Source: an uncultured Bacteroidales bacterium (lineage in GTDB: Bacteria > Bacteroidota > Bacteroidia > Bacteroidales > UBA932). Taken from it: a stretch of DNA of 33,256 nt. Both the position numbers and the translations under genes were made by a program. The first letter of the stretch is position 1; each line of letters starts with the position of its first letter. Under the pieces are notes generated by a model. The model saw only the letters and a list, made by a program, of their open reading frames with translations, searched no databases and was not told the origin of the DNA. This document shows positions 23,556-30,072 of this stretch, in pieces. Location: positions 1-33,256 of the forward strand of contig CAMJKI010000017.1 of NCBI GenBank assembly GCA_946406355.1, given 5' to 3'.

Positions 23556-24549
23556 ATGGAAGAAAAAACAAACATTGCCCCCAAAGGGGAAATCGTCATC
23601 TATCAAACTCCGGATGGCAAGACAAACATCGATGTCACTTTGGTTCAAGAAACGGTGTGGCTCTCACAGGCACAAATGTCCTCATTGTTCAAAAAGGATC
23701 AGTCTGATATTGCCAGACATATTAAGAATGCAATTGAAGAGGGTGAAATCGATGATAGTAATATGCAAATTATGCATAATACTTTTTCGAAATACCGTCC
23801 GACAAGAGTCTATAATCTTGACGTGATCATCTCTGTCGGCTACAGGGTTCATAGTCAGGAAGGTGTCATTTTCAGGCGCTGGGCTACTTCTATTCTCAAG
23901 GAAGGAATACCTCGTCAAAGGCTATGCTGTTCAGAATAACCTGATACAGCAGAAGTACGAAGATCTCAAGGCTCTTGTGGAGGTTGTCGGCCGCACCATG
24001 GGCTATCTGGAAGGGCCGAAGGATGATCAAGTTAAGCCCATCTTTGACGTAGTTCGAGACTATACCCATGCCCTTGATACCTTAGACGCCTATGATTACC
24101 AGAATCTAAAGATAGAAGGGACTACTGCCCCCGAACTATTCCATGCCACATACGAGAATGCAATGGACACTATCCGCAGCCTTAAAGAGAAATTCGGAGG
24201 AAGCAATCTCTTTGGCGTAGAAAAAGATGCTTCCTTCCATAGTTCCATCGGTCAAATATACCAGACCTGGGGCGGAAAAGATCTCTATCCCAGCATTGAA
24301 GAGAAGGCCTCCATGCTGCTCTACCTGGTGGTAAAGAACCACTCTTTCGTTGATGGCAACAAACGCATTGCCGCCACGCTCTTCCTCTGGTTCATGCAGA
24401 ATAATGGAATATTGTATCGGCCGGACGGGAGTAAACGTATTGCCGATGCATCTCTGGTGGCTTTAACCCTTATGATTGCAGAAAGCCATACAGAAGAGAT
24501 GGACACCATAGTGAAAGTGGTTGTGAACCTGATAAACAGAAAGAACTGA
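23556..24549 (+). pseudogene. RhuM-Fic/Doc fusion protein, frameshifted by a 4-bp duplication
   Basis: The 5' frame (23556-23939) encodes a RhuM N-terminal region: GEIVIYQTPDGKTNIDVTL, ETVWLSQAQMSSLF, DVIISVGYRVHS, RRWATSILKE. The next frame resumes with EYLVKGYAVQNN and ends in a Fic/Doc domain with HSFVDGNKR (His codon at 24340). Normal family members read ILKEYLVKGYA; removing one GGAA from the doubled GGAAGGAA (23900-23907) restores exactly that. The gene is therefore a recent 4-bp duplication mutant with no other lesion. Fic/Doc domains transfer AMP or phosphate to target proteins. RhuM-type genes are common in toxin- or phage-linked regions. As written, only a 127-residue N-terminal protein is made. 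A sequencing error cannot be excluded. Confidence 0.85.
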
Positions 24550-24692
24550 TTGGTGCCGACATAACCGGCGCATCGGTCACAAACACTGCCCGGAAGGTGC
24601 TGTGCCAAGTTTTTCCTCAAGTTGTATTGCCGGGAAGAGAATTAGCGGCCGTGAACGATTTTTAAAAGCAATTTTGATGGTTTTGGGCAAAA

Positions 24693-24760
24693 AGTAGACT
24701 CTGCATTGACATTAGTGGACTCTGCGTTGTCATCCGGGACAAAAAAACTCCGTACATTTG
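24693..24760 (+). promoter_or_regulatory. Promoter region of the ubiquitin operon with two 21-bp direct repeats
   Basis: Two adjacent imperfect repeats, AGTAGACTCTGCATTGACAT (24693 on) and AGTGGACTCTGCGTTGTCAT (24714 on), have a 21-base period, two helical turns. The second overlaps a TTG (24727-24729) that lies 23 bases before TACATTTG (24753-24760), a match to the -7 consensus. Spacing is slightly long, so an activator binding the repeats is plausible. In 24550-24692 nothing else is recognisable. Confidence 0.55.
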
Positions 24761-24784
24761 CTACTGGTAATTAGTAGTGATTCT

Positions 24785-24922
24785 ATGATGAGTAAAGAAA
24801 CCATCATTATTCTGGTAATCGTCGGGCTGGCCATCTTCGTATGGCTCCCGGCGATTATCGTTTCCGGCCGAAGGGCGCTGAAATCCGAGAACAAGACAAA
24901 AATAGAAAACAAAAAACAATAG
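24785..24922 (+). CDS. Small single-pass membrane peptide
   Basis: A 45-codon ORF (MMSKETIIILVIVGLAIFVW, then LPAIIVSGRRALKSENKTK and a basic tail). One strong transmembrane helix (~6-27) is followed by a positively charged cytoplasmic tail. It is the first gene after the promoter, and its stop is 6 bases before the next peptide gene, so it is read as the first gene of the operon. There is no known family; it could be a small membrane regulator or an export helper. Confidence 0.55.
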   Translation: MMSKETIIILVIVGLAIFVWLPAIIVSGRRALKSENKTKIENKKQ

Positions 24923-24928
24923 TCAATT

Positions 24929-25054
24929 ATGGAGAACAAAGAGAAAGAATCCTATGAAGCCCCTGCGTTGCAGGTGGTGGAGGTGAAAACGGAAGGAATT
25001 GTGTGTGCCTCCCAGAAGGACTACCAATATGGCGGTCTGGACGAAGACGATTAA
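24929..25054 (+). CDS. Short Cys-containing peptide, paralogue of the 2312-2458 peptide
   Basis: A 41-codon ORF starting MENKEKESYEAPALQVVEVK, then TEGIVCASQKDYQYGG and an acidic end LDEDD. It has no signal peptide. It shares Tyr-Glu-x-Pro, (V/L)Q, (E/D)VK.EG, hydrophobic-Cys-x-Ser and a GG-containing tail with the 48-residue peptide at 2.3 kb. It ends 13 bases before the start of the large surface-protein gene, with AAGGAGGA (SD-like) in the gap. Function is unknown; conservation of position at two loci is the main evidence that it is a gene. Confidence 0.65.
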   Translation: MENKEKESYEAPALQVVEVKTEGIVCASQKDYQYGGLDEDD

Positions 25055-25067
25055 GGAGGACCGGACG

Positions 25068-28000
25068 ATGAGAAACAACACCAACACACTTAAACACCTC
25101 TTCGCCGCACTCCTCACCATCGCGGCACTCGCGGCGGGGCACAGCACGGCGTGGGCGCAGGAGACGACGTACTCCATCAAGAAGACGTTCTTCAGCGGTT
25201 TTAACTACGACCAGGAGCCCGTGTCCTCTGACGATACCTACTTCTATTACGCTGCCGGCACCGTCATCACGCTAACGCCAACCAATGTGCACAAGGTAAT
25301 CACATCGGTGACGTACTCCAGTCTCCTCAGCGCAGTCATTGCCTCCAACAAGCGCTCGGTCACGATTACCATGCCTGCTCAGAACGTCGAAAGCGGCCAG
25401 ATTAATACAGCCACTGCCTACGCCGTCACCATGCCCGAGGGCTTTTCCCTCAGTGCCAGTGGCAACTCACAAGTCTTTTACCATGAAGGGAACGTCTATT
25501 ATTGTAAATACGTTACCGAATACTACTGGTACTCCATCGTTGCCCCTTACGGTTACGCCATCACCTCTGCCACCTACGACGGCGACGCCGCCACCACCAG
25601 TAACTCCGGCGACATCGGTTTCTACCTCAAACAAAAGGATGCGGTCGTCACCGCTGAAGCGACCGACTGTTTCGGCATCGAAAACGGCGCGAACGGCACG
25701 GCGGAGCATCCCTACGTTATCACCACTACCGACGGTCTCACCCTGCTGTCGACATATTCGAGCAATAAGACCAGCGGCAAGTATTTCGAGTTGGGTGCAG
25801 ACATCACCTACACGCCCAGCGGTGCCAATAATGAGAACAACTTCGGAGGTATCCAGAGCTTCGGAGGAATCTTTGACGGCAAAGGCTATACCATCAGCGG
25901 TATCCGCATCTATAAAAATAACAATACTTATTTCGGTCTGTTCAATAAGATTACCGGTACTGTGAAGAACGTCGTGCTCAGCAACGCCCGCGTTTACTGC
26001 AGCAACTATGTTGGCGGCATCACTGCTGAAATTGACGGCGGCACCGTTCAGAACTGCCTTGTTCTGGGCTCGGCCATTACCTGCGGAAATGACGCCATGA
26101 ACGCCAATAAGGGCGTTATCGCAGGCGAATACAGTAACACCGGCGGTTGCTCTAACAACTTCTACCGCGACTGCACCGTCAACGGGAGCAGCACCAACAT
26201 CGGGGCGTATCGCGCTGACCAAGCCTGGGCCTGCAGCGGATACATTATTACCCTTTCCGACGGCGTGAGCGCCACCAGCGGTAAGAGCCTCACCGTGGGC
26301 GGCACCACCTACCACGGCAGTTATGAGAATACCGTCACTCTGACCTACGACAATGTACCCGATGGCAAGGCCGCCCTCTTCACCGTCACCAAGACGGACG
26401 ACGCCAGCATCGTGGCTGAGACCACCGGCACATTCACGATGCCCGCCGCCGACGTCAGCGTCAGCGCCGAACTGCGCGACGCTTACACCCTCGCTCTGCC
26501 CGACGACGTGAGTGCCGACGGCAACAGCGTCACCGTGGGCAGCGACACCTACTATCTGGGCGGCACCACCGTCACCCTGAGTTATCCCACCATAAGCGAG
26601 GGCTATGAGGCGGTCTATAGCGTGAACGGCTCGCCCATCGTGGGCAACACCTTCACTATTAGCGCCAACACCGCCGTCACCGTCGCCACCACCGACGTCT
26701 GGGGTGTCACCGGCGGAGCCGACGGAACGAGCGAGGCCACGTCCTACGTCATCACCACCACCGCCGGTCTTGACCTGCTGGCCAACAAGGTGGAAGGCAC
26801 GGGCGGTTACAGCCAGAACTATTACGAAGACACGTATTTCAAACTCGGCAACGATATCACCTATTCCAATACTACCGACTGGAACGCCACTGCGAGCGCT
26901 GAGGAAAACTTTACCCCCATCGGCAACACCAAATACTTCCGCGGTACATTCGATGGCGGTGGCCACACCGTCAGCGGCATACGCGTCTATAGGGGCGGCA
27001 ACAACAGCACTTCTTACGATAGTTATTTGGGCCTTTTCGGCAGGACCGCCGGCATCGTGAAGAACGTCACCGTTAGCGACGCCCGCATCACTGGCTTTCG
27101 TTATGTCGGTGGCGTTGTGGGATATAACGTAGGCACTGTGGAGAACTGCCAGGCCGCAGGTACCGTTGCAATCCATGCCGTAACCAATGTTGCTAGATTT
27201 CATGGCGGTATTGTTGGCTCTAATGAAAATAATAGTAGCGTTGTAAGCGGTTGCACCAGCGCCGCCACCCTGAGCATGGCCGACGGAATCAATTGTCTAA
27301 ACATCGGCGGCATCGTGGGCCGAAACGTCGGCCACATCGAGGACTGTCTTGCCCTCGGTGCCGCTGTCAGCGGCACAAGCTATTTCGGCGCCATCGTCGG
27401 ATCTACTAATAATAACCTCAGCAACAACTACTACAGTGGCTGTAGCGTGAACGGCACGCCAAATGCAACCTACGTTGGCCTCGGAGGTAGTTCTTTTCCC
27501 TCCGACCGCACCCCAGAGGACGGAGCACGCGGCATCGGCCGGATAACCCTCGGCGGAAACGCCACCGTCACGGGCAGCACCGTCACCATCAGTTCTGTCG
27601 GCTATTATTACGCCAGTCAAGATATCACCCTCGGCCACGGCGAAGCCCCTGCGGGCTACAGCGACTTCATCGGCTACACCGCGAAGGATGCCAACGATAA
27701 CGATGTCACCGTCAATGAGTATTCGGGCGACTGTATCTTCACTATGCCCGCCAGCGATGTAACCGTCACGGCAGAGTGGACGGCCAATGCCTCTATGGCC
27801 ATCACTGCCACACCGGCCACCGTTTTCGGCGAGACCAAGTACGTGACCACGTTCTATCACGGTACGTTAGATTATCAGTTGCCGGTAGGCGCCAAGGCCT
27901 ATACTGCCAGCCTGGACGGTTCCAACGTAGTTTTCCATCTTATTGGTGACGATGGCAGTGTGGTTCCGCACGGGACTGCCGTTATTGTGGTGGCCGGTGA

Positions 28001-28217
28001 CGCCGACATCACGCTTACCAAACTGGCCTCCACTGAAGTGACTGCCTATGACGGGAACATCCTCCGGGGATCTGATACGGCTGTGACGGTGACCGCCGGA
28101 AAGGTGGATGGCAAGACGCCCTATGTGCTGAACATTTCCGGCGATAATCTGGGCTTCTACAAGTTTACCGGTGCCACCATACCTACCGGCAAGGCGTATT
28201 ATTTAGTGACAGAATAA
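25068..28217 (+). CDS. Large secreted GLUG/beta-helix protein with Ig-like modules
   Basis: 1049 residues from the ATG at 25068. It is chosen because AAGGAGGA precedes it and a signal peptide follows directly (LFAALLTIAALAAG...AWAQ, cut near residue 30). An earlier in-frame ATG would overlap the peptide gene. Domains: an N-terminal beta region 31-200; GLUG-type helix 1 at ~205-385 (FDGKGYTISGIRI, YFGLFNKITGTVKNV, NYVGGI); Ig-like modules at ~388-545, with TMPAADVSVSAEL; GLUG helix 2 at ~545-805 (YLGLFGRTAGIVKNV, RYVGGVVGYNVGTVENC); another Ig-like module at ~818-905 (TMPASDVTVTAEW); and a C-terminal module at ~908-1049 shared with the ubiquitin protein. There are no catalytic motifs. It is probably a surface adhesin or matrix protein. 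A family 2 repeat lies just after the stop. Confidence 0.85.
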   Translation: MRNNTNTLKHLFAALLTIAALAAGHSTAWAQETTYSIKKTFFSGFNYDQEPVSSDDTYFYYAAGTVITLTPTNVHKVITSVTYSSLLSAVIASNKRSVTITMPAQNVESGQINTATAYAVTMPEGFSLSASGNSQVFYHEGNVYYCKYVTEYYWYSIVAPYGYAITSATYDGDAATTSNSGDIGFYLKQKDAVVTAEATDCFGIENGANGTAEHPYVITTTDGLTLLSTYSSNKTSGKYFELGADITYTPSGANNENNFGGIQSFGGIFDGKGYTISGIRIYKNNNTYFGLFNKITGTVKNVVLSNARVYCSNYVGGITAEIDGGTVQNCLVLGSAITCGNDAMNANKGVIAGEYSNTGGCSNNFYRDCTVNGSSTNIGAYRADQAWACSGYIITLSDGVSATSGKSLTVGGTTYHGSYENTVTLTYDNVPDGKAALFTVTKTDDASIVAETTGTFTMPAADVSVSAELRDAYTLALPDDVSADGNSVTVGSDTYYLGGTTVTLSYPTISEGYEAVYSVNGSPIVGNTFTISANTAVTVATTDVWGVTGGADGTSEATSYVITTTAGLDLLANKVEGTGGYSQNYYEDTYFKLGNDITYSNTTDWNATASAEENFTPIGNTKYFRGTFDGGGHTVSGIRVYRGGNNSTSYDSYLGLFGRTAGIVKNVTVSDARITGFRYVGGVVGYNVGTVENCQAAGTVAIHAVTNVARFHGGIVGSNENNSSVVSGCTSAATLSMADGINCLNIGGIVGRNVGHIEDCLALGAAVSGTSYFGAIVGSTNNNLSNNYYSGCSVNGTPNATYVGLGGSSFPSDRTPEDGARGIGRITLGGNATVTGSTVTISSVGYYYASQDITLGHGEAPAGYSDFIGYTAKDANDNDVTVNEYSGDCIFTMPASDVTVTAEWTANASMAITATPATVFGETKYVTTFYHGTLDYQLPVGAKAYTASLDGSNVVFHLIGDDGSVVPHGTAVIVVAGDADITLTKLASTEVTAYDGNILRGSDTAVTVTAGKVDGKTPYVLNISGDNLGFYKFTGATIPTGKAYYLVTE

Positions 28218-28224
28218 AAAGAGA

Positions 28225-28247
28225 TTCCCGGTCAAGCCGGGAATGAC
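28225..28247. repeat. Palindromic repeat family 2, copy 3
   Basis: TTCCCGGTCAAGCCGGGAAT followed by GAC: perfect arms TTCCCGG/CCGGGAA. It lies in the 35-base gap between two operon genes and may modulate downstream expression. Confidence 0.8.
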
Positions 28248-28252
28248 AGAAT

Positions 28253-29209
28253 ATGAAAAAGACTATATTACTGATAGCCGCCCTGCTGGGCGCAGTGGCC
28301 TGGACCGGCTGCATGAAGATTGAAGAAGAACTCATTGAGGAAAAACCGGAAGTTGTGGAAGAAAAAGCCACTACCTACACCGTCACCATCCTTGCCGAAA
28401 GGAACGACGGACCGCAGACAAAGGGACTGGAGATTGGCGACGGCACCGAGGCTACGACCACGCTTCTAAAATCTGTCTGGAAAGATGGCGAGGAGGTGAA
28501 AGTCTATTTGGGTACGGATTGCATCGGCACACTGACGGCAACGCCGGACGGCGAAAATGCCCACTTGGCTACATTATCCGGCACGGTGACAACTGCCAGC
28601 ATCGTCGCCAATACTACCACCCTCACCCTGCTCACCCCGCGCGAGAGCTGGGACTACACCGGGCAGGTGGGAACATTGCTGCTTACTGATGATGCGGCAA
28701 ATTCCATCGAAAAGAAATACCACTACACCATGGCGTCGCCGGTGCTGGTGACAGGAGCATCTGATGATGGAGCTGGCCATTGGACCATCACCACTGAAGA
28801 TGCCCACTTCACCAACCAGCAGAGCATCTACCGCCTCAGCTTCCGCTACAATGACGGCGTGAGCAAGACTGCCATCACCACCAAGTCCGTGACCATCTCC
28901 AGTGCTGGCGGCCACCTGATCCAGAGCCAGGCTGTGGACGGTTCCTCACTTGTGGAGGGTTCCGTCTCCGCCACTCTGGGCACGGCATCGGCCGACCCGT
29001 TCTTCGTAGCCCTTCGCAACGGTGATGAGACCAATGAGGAAGTGCTTACCTTCACCGTGGTGGACGGCACCGGCGTCACCTACCGCGGCACCAAGACCAT
29101 CCCTGCTGAATACAAGCCCAACGGCACCTTCGTGAGCGTGAAGAACGCCTCCCTCACGGAGCGGCTGGACATCCCCCTCAGTGCGACGACTGTGGATACG
29201 GTGCTGTAG
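28253..29209 (+). CDS. Fimbrillin-like lipoprotein
   Basis: A 318-residue protein with a lipoprotein signal: KKTILLIAALLGAVAWTGC (Cys20). An acidic spacer follows (MKIEEELIEEKPEVVEEK), a common surface-export-type signal after lipobox cysteines in Bacteroidetes. The mature part resembles fimbrillin-like proteins: TYTVTILAE, QTKGLEIGDGTEATTTLLKS, VWKDGEEVKVYLG, and GTLTATPDGENAHLATLSGT. The same opening pattern occurs in the 616-residue lipoprotein at 445-2295. It is likely exposed on the cell surface, where it may anchor or polymerise with its operon partners. It lies 35 bases after the 1049-residue gene and 6 bases before the ubiquitin gene. No catalytic motif is visible. Confidence 0.8.
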   Translation: MKKTILLIAALLGAVAWTGCMKIEEELIEEKPEVVEEKATTYTVTILAERNDGPQTKGLEIGDGTEATTTLLKSVWKDGEEVKVYLGTDCIGTLTATPDGENAHLATLSGTVTTASIVANTTTLTLLTPRESWDYTGQVGTLLLTDDAANSIEKKYHYTMASPVLVTGASDDGAGHWTITTEDAHFTNQQSIYRLSFRYNDGVSKTAITTKSVTISSAGGHLIQSQAVDGSSLVEGSVSATLGTASADPFFVALRNGDETNEEVLTFTVVDGTGVTYRGTKTIPAEYKPNGTFVSVKNASLTERLDIPLSATTVDTVL

Positions 29210-29215
29210 CATCAA

Positions 29216-29914
29216 ATGAAAAGCAAACAAGGGTTTCTGACAAAGGCAGCCGCCACGCTGCTTGTGCTACTGATGGCGCTCAACGCGAACGCCATGCAAA
29301 TCTTTGTCAAAACCCTTTCTGGAAAAACCATTACGCTGGAGGTGGAACCCACGGACAGCATTGAGGCTATCAAGGCCAAAATTCAGGAAAAGGAAGGACT
29401 CCCGCCAGATACTCAGCTGCTCGTTTGCAATAATATTGTATTGGACGAAGGCAAAACACTGTCGGACTACGACATCAAAAAGGAATCTACTCTGTATCTG
29501 AGAAGCACCCACCTCACCGCCTCCCCTGCCACTGTCTTCGGCGAATCTAAATACGTTACCACCTTCTATTTAAGCGCATTTCATTACCAGTTACCGGAAG
29601 GTGCCAAGGCCTACACGGCCAGCCTGGACGGCTCCAAAGTGGTCCTCCACCTGATCGGCACCGACGGCAGCGTAATTCCCGCCGACACCGCCGCCATCAT
29701 AGTGGCCGGTGCCTCCAGCGTCCACCTTACCAAGTTGGACTCCACCGAAGCCACGGCCCAAGCCGGGAACATCCTGCAGGGCTGTAACGGAGCCATCGAC
29801 AAACCCGCCGGAACGATATATGTGCTGAACAACTCCGAAGGAACGCTGGGATTCTACACCTTCTCCGGCGCCTCCATCCCCGCCGGCAAGGCGTACTACG
29901 TGGTGACGCAGTAG
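29216..29914 (+). CDS. Secreted ubiquitin-domain protein fused to a surface-protein C-terminal module
   Basis: 232 residues. A signal peptide at 1-26 ends ALNANA, so signal peptidase would leave Met27 as the new N-terminus, exactly ubiquitin Met1. Residues 27-95 align without gaps to eukaryotic ubiquitin with 48 of 69 identical ([47 protein letters not shown]). Lys6, 11, 27, 29, 33 and 63 are kept. Lys48 is Ile, Ile44 is Val, Arg42 is Leu and Phe45 is Cys. After Leu69 the sequence leaves ubiquitin (RSTHLTAS); there is no Gly-Gly, so it cannot be conjugated by normal E1-E2-E3 chemistry. Residues ~100-232 form a module ([14 protein letters not shown] to GKAYYVVTQ) that also ends the 1049-residue protein. 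The domain looks AT-richer than its fused partner. It was probably acquired from a eukaryote and exported. Bacteroides fragilis is known to secrete a ubiquitin homologue with antagonistic activity; that one is not described as such a fusion. Confidence 0.93.
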   Translation: MKSKQGFLTKAAATLLVLLMALNANAMQIFVKTLSGKTITLEVEPTDSIEAIKAKIQEKEGLPPDTQLLVCNNIVLDEGKTLSDYDIKKESTLYLRSTHLTASPATVFGESKYVTTFYLSAFHYQLPEGAKAYTASLDGSKVVLHLIGTDGSVIPADTAAIIVAGASSVHLTKLDSTEATAQAGNILQGCNGAIDKPAGTIYVLNNSEGTLGFYTFSGASIPAGKAYYVVTQ

Positions 29915-29916
29915 AG

Positions 29917-29990
29917 ATGCCCGATCAGGCCGTGCATGACGGAAGGACATGTCGGGCATAACATAAATAACAGGAGGTCTCCTGTTTTAT
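29917..29990 (+). terminator. Two hairpins ending the ubiquitin operon (includes degenerate family 2 copy 4)
   Basis: ATGCCCGA (29917-29924) pairs with TCGGGCAT (29952-29959) around a degenerate family 2 repeat (CCCGATCAGGCCGTGCATGAC). Then ACAGGAG (29970-29976) pairs with CTCCTGT (29979-29985) and runs into TTTATT. The second looks like a true terminator. Confidence 0.6.
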
Positions 29991-30044
29991 TCGCGAAAAA
30001 TCGCTAAAACATATTGGTTATTCGCAAAAAATCTACCATCTTTG
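29989..30044 (+). promoter_or_regulatory. Promoter of the Fic gene flanked by direct repeats
   Basis: TTG (30014-30016), 20 bases, CATCTTTG (30037-30044). ATTCGCGAAAAATC (29989-30002) and ATTCGCAAAAAATC (30020-30033) are direct repeats 31 bases apart, one upstream of the -33 and one in the spacer. They are good candidates for binding sites of a repressor, perhaps the protein's own N-terminal domain. Confidence 0.6.
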
Positions 30045-30072
30045 CCTAAAAGAATCAATTAATCGCAAGGAT

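Noticed and set aside
23863..23899. Separate start for the Fic half of the RhuM-Fic gene
   Set aside because: The in-frame upstream codon is GTG inside the RhuM frame, and family alignment shows one protein split by a 4-bp duplication.
24999..25067. Upstream ATG for the 1049-residue protein
   Set aside because: It overlaps the short peptide gene and puts 23 residues before the signal peptide; the ATG at 25068 has an SD-like site and a clean signal peptide.
25467..27203. 578-codon minus-strand frame opposite the GLUG protein gene
   Set aside because: Antisense shadow; the Val/Ala/Gly/Asp-rich repeats mirror the beta-helix codons.
29294..29500. Ubiquitin similarity as eukaryotic contamination in the assembly
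   Set aside because: The domain is in frame with a bacterial signal peptide upstream and a module shared with its bacterial neighbour downstream, inside a bacterial operon.
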